Source of the DNA: Prorocentrum cordatum
Taxonomy: Eukaryota > Sar > Dinophyceae > Prorocentrales > Prorocentraceae
Length of the DNA stretch: 64,000 nucleotides
Direction of reading: 5' to 3'
NCBI GenBank assembly: GCA_963575745.1
Contig: CAUYUJ010015940.1
Location: 1-64,000, forward strand
A program made the translations under genes and the position numbers. The notes below the pieces were generated by a model. That model saw only the letters and a list, made by a program, of their open reading frames with translations. It was not told the DNA's origin and made no database searches. This document shows, in pieces, positions 9,876 to 19,795 of the stretch (its first letter is position 1; every line of letters starts with the position of its first letter).

Positions 9876-10356
9876 GCCTCAGCCTCAGCCTGCCTCAGCC
9901 TCAGCCTCCGCCTGCCTCAGCCTCAGCCTGCCTCAGCCTCAGCCTCAACCTGCTTCATCCTCAGCATCAGTCTGCCTTCAGCTTCGGCCTCAGCCTCAGA
10001 CTGCCTCAACCTCAGCCTGCATCAGCCTCAGCCTCAGCCTCAGCCTCAGCCTCAGCCTCAGCAGCAGCCTGCCTCAGCCTCAGCCTCAGCCTGCCTCAGC
10101 CTCAGCCTCAGCCTCAGCCTTCTTCAGCCTCAGCCTCAGTCTGCCTTCAGCCTCGGCCTCAGCCTCAGCCTGCCTCAGCCTCAGCCTGCATCAGCCTCAG
10201 CCTCAGCCTGCCTCAGCATCAGCCTGCCTCAGCCTCAGCCTCAGCCTGCTCTGCCTCAGCCTCAGCATGCTTCAGCCTCAGCCTCAGTCTGCCGTCGGCC
10301 TCGGCCTCAGCCTCAGCCTGCCTCAGCCTCAGCCTGCATCAGCCTCAGCCTCAGCA
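9873..10356 (+). repeat. (CAGCCT)n hexanucleotide array, copy B
   Basis: Longer than copy A, with the same CATCAG and GCCTGC interruptions and a CAGCAGCAG run near 10061-10070. Confidence 0.9.
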
Positions 10357-10912
10357 CGAAGCGACCCAGCTAGAAGGACAAAGCGCTGAATGTACACCGA
10401 TGTGTTCGACGACTGCGTATGTAATGATGTGACGATATACAGACTGAGCCCTTCGTGAATGTCTACATGTTTTTCTGACGCCTACAAACGGCGCTGACGT
10501 GCGTGTGAAAAGTGTCCGCGCAGCAAAAGCCGGCGAAGCGTGCAGACAGCCAGCTGCAAAAGGTTGCGAGCGGCTCTTGGAAGACGTTTACGGAACGGAG
10601 CTACGGTGTCTGAAAACAATGGCATCGAAGCGAAGAGCCTCGGAGCCCTGCAGCCTGAGAAACACCGCAGGAACTCGCATACTGAAAAGGAATGCATTGC
10701 AAACCGCACGTTGCGAACCCTGCAGGCTGAGAAGCACCGCAGGATGTCGCATGCTGAAAAGCACTTGTACTGCAGAGCGCAGGCTGCGAAACCTGCAGGT
10801 TGAGAAGCACCGCAGGAACTCGCATGCTTTCGAACACTACTGCTCGAGACCGCAGCTGGAGAGCGGCAGACCGCAGGCTGAGAAGCACCGCGGGCAGAGA
10901 GACTTGCAAAAC

Positions 10913-11190
10913 TCAGATGTCCTGATCGTCTTGGAGGAAGTCACGCCAGTCCGGCGGCTGCCAAGAATCGATGATGCGCCTGGAGCCTCCGCCCGTGCTG
11001 CCGCCGATGTCCAGGTAGTCGCCATCGCCCCTGAACAGACGGCCGTGCCCGCACGCCAGAATCGCTTGGTTGCGGATTTGAAGCAGCGCTCCGCTCTCAA
11101 ACATCTGCAACACGTCCTGCTGCCTGCGCGTGAAGTTCGGCTTTGCCTGGCCAGCCTGGGCAGACAGATATAGGGAAAGCCGCTCCCCCC
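10913..11190 (-). pseudogene. Detached C-terminus of EEP copy 2
   Basis: Reads ERLSLYLSAQAGQAKPNF-like sequence through to DFLQDDQDI, matching the C-terminal end of the intact copy. It is separated from the main frame only by the one-base C insertion. Confidence 0.75.
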
Positions 11191-13100
11191 TCGTTGTAGC
11201 GCGCGATGGCCTCGGCCTTCTGGTGGTGCAGCCGGCGCCGCTGTTGCCGCAGAGCTTCCTCGGGAACTGCTGCATCACGGCCCTCACTGTGATCAGCTTG
11301 CAACGCTTGCGTTAACCAATCAACGTCGAAGCGCCCTGAGAAGGCCAGCACCTCCCAGATCTGTTTAGTACCGGCCTCACGTTGCAAATGGCGATGCCAC
11401 CGCTTACGCTTCTGGTCTTTCACAAACTTGGCGACGCTAAAAAGACCTGCACCCTTGGCCTGGCCACCTTTTCCCGCAGGCTGAGAAGCACCGTGAGAAC
11501 CTTTCTTACCGCCTGGCCCTTTGTTCGGACCCTGCGGAACCGCATGGCCCCCTTGTGGCGCAGACTTGCCTTTCGCTTTTCCCTTTTCGATATCCCGTTC
11601 CTGAAGCGCACGCTGCTGCCGCGACTGCTCGTACTGGTCGCGAGCTACTCTGACCAATTCCTGGCGCTCAGGCTCCGTGAGAACGTAGCGCATGTCGTCG
11701 ATGTTCTTGCTCCGCAGAAAGTCATGTCGAAGCTTAAGGACAGAGAGAATGGCTCGGCCAGTCTCCTCCTGAGACGCAAAGGCCGTGTCATATTCCGAGC
11801 CAGGCTGAGGAGCGCCAGCTGGATTAGTGTCCGCTGGCTCCGTGGACTTCCTCTTTTTGAAAAGCAAGAGACTGAGATGATGGAGGACTTTCGGATCGTA
11901 CTCCTCGTCGTACCTGTCGTCCCAAAGCTGCCTCAGCTCCCTGTGCAAGTCGTCCGCGCGATTCTGAACGACATCCTCGACGTAGTCGGGATCACCCGGT
12001 GAAGTCGGTGAAAGCGGGGGAGCAGAACTCGGCGACCGATCCCAATGCACAGAAGACTCGCGGTCCGCCTGTACGCTGACGTCGGCGTCGGAGACGTTTT
12101 CGACGACAATTTTCCGCCTCTTGCTCTCCCCAGGCTGAATAGCACCAGGGAGAGTGAGCACAACCGCCACCGCATCGTGTGCGTCGTTGCGCATGCCACG
12201 ATCCGTAAAAGACGCGCCAACGGCAATGGAGCAGAAACGGGCGACTGCTCCGCAGACCGCGACGTGGTCGCCTTTGAGGTCGGCCGGAGTGGCATGGACC
12301 TCCCATACCTTCTCGTCGTTCTGCTCGCGCTGGTAAGCCTCCCGCGCCTCCTGGAAAGTGAGGTTGTCGTCGCCGACTACAAGCACAACGACTGCCTCGT
12401 TTAGATTCTCAAGAATCTTGGCCAGGCCGTCCAGGTGCAAGCGGAGATGGCGAACTGTCCGCTTTCGAGTCTGGATGCTCGGCGGTTTCTTGCCGCACAC
12501 GATGTGCATGTTGGCGATCACCACGTGGAACTTGTCATGGCCTGGTTTGTTCACCTCAAAATGTGAAATAACAGCATCAATATCTCGGCCGCTAGGAGGC
12601 CTGTAAACTTTGCTGTCTTCGCACAGAGTCAGTTCCGCAGGCTGAGAAGCACCGCGGAACCCCCAGAGAGTCAAGTAGTTGTCGACCTCCAAGAAGCGAA
12701 TGCCATCACCGAAAGGCTTACTGAGGATGTCTGTCACGTTGATCCCTGCTCGGCGAAAGCCTTCACGGAACGCACCGACCTCGCAGCCACAGACCATATC
12801 AGCATCAGCGGTCTCCACTATCTTGGCGCACAACCTTCCGAAGTTAGCGCAGTGAGTGGCCGCCTGCTTACCAGTCATCATGCCCTGCTCGAACCCGAAA
12901 TTGAACGAGGCGACCGTGAAAGACGCAGGCTGCACAGCGCCAGAACCAGGCGTCTGTCCACCTTCCTCCGCAGGCTGAGAAGCACCGCGAGGCGGCGCAG
13001 GCTGAGAAGCACCGCGAGGCGGCGACACTTCGGACGAGCCTCGCGGAGCAGAGGCTGCGGATGAACGTTGGACATGGGGGTACGGCCAGGGGAACGCCAT
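11097..13100 (-). pseudogene. EEP-fold protein, frameshifted second copy
   Basis: From the ATG at 13100 the frame is nearly identical to the copy at 6849-9035, including EEP motifs and all seven GAxQP hexapeptides. An extra C in a C-run near 11187-11192 (six C versus five near 7122) shifts the frame after about residue 638. It then ends out of phase at 11097 after 667 residues. The lost ~90 C-terminal residues remain readable in another frame at 10913-11190. A homopolymer change could be a sequencing error, so this may be an intact gene in reality. Confidence 0.75.
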
Positions 13101-13244
13101 TGCAATCAAAACTCAGTGGACTGCAGTGAATGAATGTAGTGGCCAATTGAATGCAGAGGACTGCAGTGTCACTAGCAAGTCCTGAACCAAACACAGCTGT
13201 GGCGGAAGGAATATGAAGCGTCTGGCTATTCAAAATGTTGCCCG

Positions 13245-13811
13245 GCAATGTCCTCCTCCTCCTCCTCCTCCTCCTCCTCCTCGTCCTCCTCCTCCTCTTC
13301 CTCTTCCTCCTCCTCCTCCTCCTCCTCCTGGTAGTCCTCCCCCTCCCCTCCTCCTCCTCCTCCTCCTCCTCTTCCTGGTCGTCCTCGTTCTCGTCCTCCT
13401 CGTCTTGCTCGTCCTCCTCCTCGTGGTGTTCTCTCCTCCTCCTCCTCCTCCTCCTCCTCCTCCTCCTCCTCCTCCTGGTGGTCCTCGTTCTCCTCCTCCT
13501 GGTACTCTCCCCCCCCCTCCTCCTCCTCCTCGTCCTCGTCCTCCTCCTCCTCCTCCTCCTCCTCCTCCTCCTCCTCCTCCTCCTCCTCCTCCGCTCCCTC
13601 CTCCTCCTCCCCTCCTCCTCCTCCTCCTTCCTGGTCCTCCTCCTCCTCCTCCTCCTCTCCTCCTCCTCCTTCCTCCTGGTCGTCCTCCTCCTCCTGCTCG
13701 TCCTCTCTCCTCCTTCTTCTCCTGCTCCTCCTGCTCCTCGTCCTGCTCCTGCTCGTCCTCGTCCTCCTGGTCTTGCTCGTCCTCCTCCTCGTCGTGCTCT
13801 TGCCCCTGCTG
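13245..13811 (+). repeat. Long (TCC)n microsatellite
   Basis: About 560 bp of TCC with interruptions (TCG, TGG, runs of C). The last ~120 bp are the same compound sequence as 1-168. Proline-, leucine- or serine-rich frames on plus and glutamate- or glycine-rich frames on minus are artefacts of repeat composition. Confidence 0.95.
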
Positions 13812-14310
13812 AAAATGTGGCCCAGGAATGGGAGTTCTGGGAAGTCGAAGAGCACGAAGTTGCCTACAGTTGGCTACGGGCATTCAAAATGTGGCCCGGG
13901 AATGGAGTTCTGGGAACTCGAAGAGCACGAAGTGGCCTACAGTTGGCTCCGGGCATTCAAAATGTGGCCCGGGAATGGAGTTCTGGGAACTCGAAGAGCA
14001 CGAAGTGGCCTACAGTTGGCTCCGGGCATTCAAAATGTGGCCCGGGAATGGAGTTCTGGGAACTCGAAGAGCACGAAGTGGCCTACAGTTGGCTCCGGGC
14101 ATCCAAAATGTGGCCCGGGAATGGCGTTCTGGGAACTCGAAGAGCACGAAGTGTGTGACTGTTGCATCCGGCCCCCCAGAATGTGGCCCGGGAATGGCGT
14201 TCTGGGATGTCGAAGAGCACTTTGTGTGTGACTGTTGCATCCGGCCCCCCAGAATGTGGCCTGGGAATGGAGTTCTGGGAAGGCGAAGAGCACGAAGTGT
14301 GTGACTGTTG
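13812..14310 (+). repeat. 73-bp minisatellite, array 3
   Basis: About seven units. The first differs (CCCAGGAATGGGAG) exactly as the first unit of array 1 does, so arrays 1 and 3 are copies of one ancestral array. Confidence 0.92.
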
Positions 14311-14466
14311 GTGAAAAACGAGCCCGGCTCATGCCGCCCGGAAACGCCCCAACACCTGCCCGGACCCCCCTGTGGAGTGATCTGTGAGCTCTTTTGAGAC
14401 CACTAGAAACCTATCAGTCTTCGCTGTTAGGTAACTAGAAACCTATCAGTCTTCGCTGTTAGGTAA
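14308..14466 (+). repeat. Post-array linker block, copy 3, with local 32-bp duplication
   Basis: As at 672-806, but the terminal CTAGAAACCTATCAGTCTTC...TTAGGTAA segment is present twice in tandem (about 14402-14466). Confidence 0.85.
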
Positions 14467-14945
14467 TATTCAGCCCTGTCAATACCCCAGCTTTCATTGA
14501 ATCCCCGATCCTCGATGATGCGCTGCACGCCAGCAAACGGATCGCTGGGAGCAGGTTGCCTTTTCAGGAACGCCGCGCGCGCCGCCAGGAAAGGCCTAGG
14601 ACGGCCACATGTGGAGCCAGGCCCCAGCCTCAGGCAGAGGGGGCGCGAGAGAAAGACGGCGTGGAAGAAGAACGGGGGCGCATACTCAGTGGATACGTAG
14701 ACCGATTGGACGCGCCACCTCCACTCAGCCGACTCCTCGCCAATGTTACTGAGCGGTGGAGGCGCTCATCCTTTCTGGCCTCAGGAAGAAAGCGCCAAAT
14801 TGTTCAGCTTCGCCCCATGGCCTGTGCACGCGTATACACGCTTTCCACGGATCGCGAGCGCAATACGCCTCCAAGGAGGCATAGCCTCCGAAGGCGGGGT
14901 GTGAAAAGGCCGTGCGATGGGTACGACAATGCACTGGGCTGGGTG
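14467..14945. other. No gene recognised
   Basis: Unique-looking sequence. A 252-codon plus frame starting at 14556 runs through (AC)n and (CT)n into 15314, with no recognisable domain, and is not called as a gene. Confidence 0.5.
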
Positions 14946-15009
14946 CGCACACACACACACACACACACTCTCTCTCCCTCTCGCTCTGCATCTCTCTCTC
15001 TCTCTCTCC

Positions 15010-15047
<38 letters not shown>

Positions 15048-15058
15048 AGCTCTCTCTC
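14946..15058 (+). repeat. (AC)n followed by (CT)n
   Basis: About 11 AC dinucleotides, then ~90 bp of CT-rich dinucleotides. A second, shorter (AC)n lies at about 15198-15213. Confidence 0.9.
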
Positions 15059-15384
15059 TATGTACATATATAACGTATTAGCACTTCGTCGCGGCCGAGC
15101 ACAGCAACGCAGCGAAATCTTGCTCGGCCAGCGAGTGTCCCCAGCGAAGAGCACACCTCACGCTCACTCCGAAGCAGCCCAGGCGAAGAAGCATAGGACA
15201 CACACACACACACTGTTCCTTCGCAGCGCCAGTGAGGTCCAACTGGAGGTACCATCAACCACGGGCAGTGGCAGGACAAGCTTCCACCTATGTGGAAGCA
15301 TGGCCGAAACTTAAGAACCCAACGCGAGACGGGCATCGCCGACATCAGGGCCAGAAAGCGTAGAACACACACATAACGTACACA

Positions 15385-15394
15385 TACACATACG

Positions 15395-15453
<59 letters not shown>

Positions 15454-15512
15454 GCGCGCGCGCCCCCCCGCACACACACACACACACACACACCACACAC
15501 ACACACACATAC
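15385..15512. repeat. (CA)n-(CG)n-(CA)n alternating purine-pyrimidine tract
   Basis: More than 100 bp of almost uninterrupted alternating purine-pyrimidine, with a (CG)n core near 15439-15462 flanked by (CA)n, broken only by short C runs and CC steps. Composition favours left-handed Z-DNA. Confidence 0.9.
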
Positions 15513-15559
15513 ACATACACACATATACTGCATTGGCGCTTCGCGCCATGCACCTTGGT

Positions 15560-16128
15560 CCTTGAGGCTTTGCATATGTGGCTCGTTCGCGCCATCCCTA
15601 GCGGCCTTGGAAATTTGGCCCGGCGGTTTTCAGAAGTCTTCGAAAGTTCGGGCGGTCCCTGGCCCTTCCCGGGCCTCTGGGGGCTGCCGAAAGGCGCTGG
15701 GGTAGGGAATCTCGGAGAGCGAGGAAAGGAAGCGGATGTGGGGGAGGGCGAGTGGTGGAGCGGCAGAAAGAGGAGGAGGGCGCCGTCGGGGGACGGCGAA
15801 GAATGTTGCAGCGCGTTGCAGCGGGTCGGCACGGGGCACGCGAACGCAAAGGGAATGCACCCAATCCCGGGTTCGCAACAGATTTCCGGGATTCGTGGTT
15901 GCGAATTCGGGTCAATTTGGTGGAAAACGCCGTGTGGGCCTTGTTGGAACCCTGGTGGGCTGGCCGGCTTGGGGCCGTCTCGAGCCGTCTTGGGGTTATC
16001 TTGGGCCGTATTGGGGAGTTTGGGCCCTCTAGGGACCTTACGGAGGCTAATTAGGCCCTCCTGTTGGCCTCCCGTGGCCTTTTGGGCGGCCTCCCGCTCC
16101 CATGGCCTTTTTGGGCTTCTCTTGGGGG
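15560..16128. other. No gene recognised
   Basis: GC-rich. From about 15960 a loose CCGTCTTGGGG/TTGGGCCGT phrase repeats, related to the tandem duplication that follows. Confidence 0.45.
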
Positions 16129-16840
16129 CCTTGTGAAGGCCTGTTGGGCATCCTTTTGGTTCATGTGGGGATTCCTTGGGCAGTCTTGGGGCCGTCCAGG
16201 CCGTCTAAAGGCTCTTTTGGGGGTCTCTGGGCAGTCTTAGGGCGATACTGGAGGCCTTATTGACTGTTTTGGACGCTACTAAGACCCCGAACAGTGAATG
16301 TGCTGAAAAGATACGATTCCAAAAGGAACTGAAGCGATGGCTGCGCTCAGGGAGCCCAATTGAAGGCCTCCTGGGCCGTCTTGGGGGCCCCTGGAGGCCC
16401 TCTGGGTCTGCTCTGGTGCTGTCTTCGGTCTTTCTTCGGCCTCTCCGATCACCGCTCTGATCGCTTCGGGGCCTTGCGAGGGCCTTGTGAGTGCCTGTTG
16501 GGCTTCTTTTTGGCTCAATTGGAGCTTCCTTGGGCAGTCTTGGGGCCATCCAGGCCGTCTAAAGGCTATCTTGGGGGTCTCTTGGGCAGTTTTAAGGCGA
16601 TACCGGATGAGCTTTTGGCTGTTTTGGACGCCGCTAACCCGAACAGCGAATGCGCTGAAACTGCACATTCCCCGAAGGGAGCGAAGGGATTTCTACATCC
16701 TGGGAGCCCTGTCGAAGGCCTCGTGAACCGTCTTGGGGGCCTATGGAAGCCCTCTGGGTCCTTCTTGGAGCGCTTTTGTGCTGTCTTGGGTCTTTTTTCG
16801 GCCTCTCTGATCACCGCTCTGATCGCTTGGGGCCTGCTGG
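16129..16840 (+). repeat. ~354-bp tandem duplication (two diverged copies)
   Basis: CCTTGGGCAGTCTTGGGGCC occurs near 16171 and again near 16525. GACTGTTTTGGACGC/GGCTGTTTTGGACGC and CTGATCGCTTxGGGCC recur with the same spacing. Open frames differ between copies and are not conserved, so it is probably noncoding. Confidence 0.8.
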
Positions 16841-16942
16841 CAGGACCCGGCTAATGCGCCCTGGTAGGTCCGGGGCGCGCGGGGGGACCTTAGGCAAGGA
16901 TGTCCAGGGGGCCCAGAAACCCGCGATCCTGGAGAAAAAAAC

Positions 16943-17130
16943 GCTGTGAGGCCCTCTTCTGTCGCAAACAACGAACTAATCATCTGGGTCTGATTTGACA
17001 AAACACCCAAACCCAATCGAATGGTAATCACCTGAGGCCTTAGGGCCCGAAGCAATCGTATTCTGGGCGGAGAATCCGTAGCCCGCTCGGACGCTTCAGG
17101 GCGCTCAGGGGGGAGGAGGAAAACAGCAAT
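16943..17130 (+). repeat. Dispersed repeat DR1, copy 1
   Basis: Core phrases are CAAACCCAATCGAATGGTAA, TCACCTGAGGCCTTAGGGCC and AGAATCCGTAGCCCGCTCGG. Other copies: 19571-19795 (same strand) and 26640-26870 (opposite strand). Three copies in both orientations fit a transposed or retroposed element. Confidence 0.85.
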
Positions 17131-17320
17131 TACTCCGACGGAAGAACCCCACATGAGAACCCTCTGGGCGAATCTGGAAAAAACCCTCACCGTCGTCCTC
17201 GTGGTTGGTGAAGCGTCCTGGCTGTCTCTTCTGCGTATATATCTTCTCGCCCTGGCGCGGGCCCTCCCCCCGCTCCCTACGTTGCCCCCGACCTCGCCCC
17301 CTCCTGTTTTGACTCCGGAT
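17128..17320 (+). repeat. Dispersed repeat DR2, copy 1
   Basis: Runs from TTACTCCGACGGAAG through CTCTGGGCGAATCTGGAAAA and GTCGTCCTCGTGGTTGGTGA to a GTTGCCCCCGACCT end. Copies at 60270-60470 and 61497-61680 also precede 73-bp units. Confidence 0.88.
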
Positions 17321-17324
17321 ATTC

Positions 17325-17530
17325 GGAAAGTGGCCCGGGAATGGTGTTCTGGGAACACGAAGAACACGAAGTGGCCTACAGTTGGCTCCGGGCATTCAAC
17401 ATGTGGCCCGGGAATGATGTTCTGGGAGCACGAAGAACACGAAATGGCCTACAGTTGGCTCCGGGCATTCAAAATGTGGCCTGGGAGTGGCGTTCTGGCA
17501 GCGCGAGAGCCCAAATGTGGCGACAGGTAC
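17325..17530 (+). repeat. 73-bp minisatellite, array 4
   Basis: Three units of a subtype with GGGAACACGAAGAACACGAA in place of CTCGAAGAGCACGAAG. Confidence 0.88.
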
Positions 17531-17534
17531 AAGA

Positions 17535-18085
17535 ATTGGATGACCCGCTGTGATTAGTAACATGATCCGCGGGCCCCATAGGGAGGGCACTCCCGCTTGA
17601 GATTTCCTCGCAATTCACTCACAAATGTGGCCTGGGAGTGGCGTTCTGGCAGCGCGAGAGCCCAAATGTGGCGACAGGTACAAGAATTGGATGACCCGCT
17701 GTGATTAATAACATGATCCGCGGGCCCCATAGGGAGGGCACTCCCGCTTGAGACTTCCTCGCAATTCACTCACAAATGTGGCCTGGGAGTGGCGTTCTGG
17801 CAGCGCGAGAGCCCAAAAGTGGCGACAGTTAGAGGAATTGGATGACCCGCTCGGATTAGTAACATGATCCGCGGGCCCCATAGGGCGGGGGCTCCCGCTT
17901 GAGACTGCCTCGCAATTCACTCACAAATGTGGCCTGGGAATGGCGTTCTGGCAGCGCGAGGGCCCAAAAGCGGCGACAGTTACAGGAATTGGATGACCCG
18001 CTCGGATTAGTAACATAATCCGCGGGCCCCGTAGGGATGGGGCTCCCGCCTGAGACTTCCTCATAATTCACTCACAGACGAGGCC
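17535..18085 (+). repeat. 151-bp satellite, four units
   Basis: Each unit holds ATGACCCGCT, GATCCGCGGGCCCCATAGGG, a CTCGCAATTCACTCACAAA segment and GGCCTGGGAGTGGCGTTCTG. Equivalent bases fall 151 bp apart (e.g. 17769, 17920, 18071). The same family is at 60.9-62.8 kb. Confidence 0.9.
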
Positions 18086-18089
18086 CAAG

Positions 18090-18345
18090 GCGAGTGAGTG
18101 AGTGAGTGAATGACTGACTGACTGATTGACTGGTGATTATGATGATGATGATCATCATCACACTCTCTCCCGCGCACACTCATCATCATCATGTGGGCGC
18201 TGATGAGTCAGTGCGTGGGTGAGTGAGTGAGTGAGTGAGTGAGTGAGTGATTGAGTGAGTGTGTGAGGGGTGATGAGTGAGTGAGTGAGTGCGGAATGAG
18301 TGATGATGATGATGATGATGATGGTGGGTTCCTGCTCCTGCGCGG
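18090..18345 (+). repeat. (GAGT)n tetranucleotide tract with GATGATCATC palindrome
   Basis: Tracts of GAGT/GACT, with a GATGATGATGATCATCATCA segment that could fold back on itself. The same arrangement recurs at 62155-62420 and 62780-62990. Confidence 0.9.
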
Positions 18346-18775
18346 GGTGTCCAAGGAAAACAAGAACCCCACTTTGGATGTGGGGAGAAACATGAAAAAA
18401 AACTCTGTTGGCAAAAAACGTGTGTTTTCACATGGGAAACAGGGAAAACTTGAACAACAACGACAGTCACAGGTTTCGTTGTTATGAAACAAAATGTTTT
18501 TAATTATTTTCCAGTTTTTCCTATGTTCGCCTCCTCTGTTTTGTTTCGAAGAAGGGCCGTGGGCCGCTCGGAAACCCCAGGGCGCTCAGGAGAGGGAGGG
18601 GAAACAGGAAAACAAACTACAAAACATTTAACTCCATGTGTTTGCACACGGAAAATCAAGAACAATATGAAAAACAACAGTCACAGGTTTCGCTGTTGTT
18701 TCTTGTGTTTCCCTGTGGCACACATGGTTTTTACTGGTTGTCTTGTTTTTCCTGTTTACCCCTTCCTCTTCCTCT
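18346..18775 (+). repeat. Dispersed repeat DR3, copy 1 (AT-richer)
   Basis: Contains a GGGCCGCTCGG...CCCCAG core and internal phrases related to ACATGGAAAAACAGGAACAA and CAGTCACAGGTTTCG, followed by TTCCTCTTCCTCTTCGTCC and a (TCC)n tail. Related copies: 19780-20300 and, inverted, 26155-26640. Confidence 0.7.
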
Positions 18776-18953
18776 TCGTCCTCCTCCTCCCCTTCTTTCC
18801 TCTGCTTTCTCCTCTTGTTCCTCTTCCTCCTCCTCCTCCTCCTCCTCCTCCTTCTCCCCCTCCTCCTCCTCCCCCTCCTCCTCCCCTTCCTCCTCCTCCT
18901 CCTCCTCCTCCTCCTCCTCCTCCTCCTCCTCCTCCTCCTCCTCGGTCGGTCGG
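18776..18953 (+). repeat. (TCC)n tract following DR3
   Basis: About 170 bp of TCC with CCCTCC interruptions, then (CGGT)n at its end. Confidence 0.92.
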
Positions 18954-19354
18954 TGAGTTAGAGAATGAGTCTGGATCCCACACAGAGCGTGAGACGAGAG
19001 CGGCAGCAGAAAAGATCAGGGCAGAGGCAGCGATCGCGGCAGCGGGCGAGCTTCCTTGAAGTGAAACACGTCGTCCCCCCACCCCCACCCCATCCAATTA
19101 CAAAGCCCAGTCCCTCGTCAAGGTGGCCCCCCTTGTAAATGCCCAGTCCTGCGTGGGAGTCGAGCCCGTACACGTGGTAGGTGATAACGACACTTCGGCA
19201 TATGACGACCACGGTAGGAAGGGGAACAACTACACCAACACGCGCACATGCTGGTGGAGCTGGCATTCCCCAGGGTACTACCACCTCACGGCGGCGAAAA
19301 AGATACCTTCCCCTGGGTACTGCGAGAGTTGTGGTGCCACGCACACCCCAGCCG
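18954..19354. other. No gene recognised
   Basis: Spacer between (TCC)n tracts. Frames here are short or extend only through the neighbouring repeats. Confidence 0.45.
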
Positions 19355-19389
19355 CCTCCTGTTCCTCCTCGTCCTCCTCCTCCTCCTCC

Positions 19390-19421
<32 letters not shown>

Positions 19422-19470
19422 TTCCTCCTCCTCCTCCTCCACCTCCTCCCCCTCCCCCCGCCAATCCCCC
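19355..19470 (+). repeat. (TCC)n microsatellite
   Basis: Perfect to near-perfect TCC/TTC triplets for about 100 bp. Confidence 0.92.
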
Positions 19471-19532
19471 CTTCGGCTGCCATGGGGCTACTCGCGAGCA
19501 TAGCATAACTCATGAGCACGCTGCTCAAAGCA
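19455..19532 (+). repeat. 77-bp module, copy 1
   Basis: CCCCGCCAATCCCCCCTTCGG through GAGCACGCTGCTCAAAGC. A second copy lies at 20291-20367. Both follow a (TCC)n tract. Confidence 0.85.
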
Positions 19533-19570
19533 ACACAGGGAGAAGCCCAACGCTAACAACGGCATGCTCG

Positions 19571-19795
19571 CGCTGTGAAGCCCTCTTCCGTCGCAAACAA
19601 CGAACCAACCATCTGGGTCAGTGATCCGCTTTCTTGTGCCACGATTTGGCAAAACACCCAAACCCAATCGAATGGTAATCACCTGAGGCCTTAAGGCCCG
19701 AAGCAATCGTATTCTGGGCTGAGAATCCGTAGCCCGCTCGGACGCTTCAGGGCGTTCAGGGGAGGGAGGAGGAAAGCAAGAAAAATATGAACAAC
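19571..19795 (+). repeat. Dispersed repeat DR1, copy 2
   Basis: As at 16943-17130 but with ~25 extra bases (GTGATCCGCTTTCTTGTGCC...) before the CAAACCCAATCG core. Confidence 0.85.

Larger units (their letters stand above)
10373..13255 (-). repeat. Macro-duplication unit, copy 2 (EEP gene plus flanks)
   Basis: Second copy of the unit at 6308-9190. Downstream it passes directly into the (TCC)n tract instead of a 73-bp array; the breakpoint is at GTTGCCCGGCAATG near 13250. Confidence 0.92.

Noticed and set aside
13213-14158. Leucine/serine/proline-rich plus frames and Glu-rich minus frames over 13.2-14.2 kb
   Set aside because: Products of (TCC)n and of the 73-bp array read through rotating phases.
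14556-15314. 252-codon plus frame
   Set aside because: Passes through (AC)n and (CT)n microsatellites with no domain and no support in composition.
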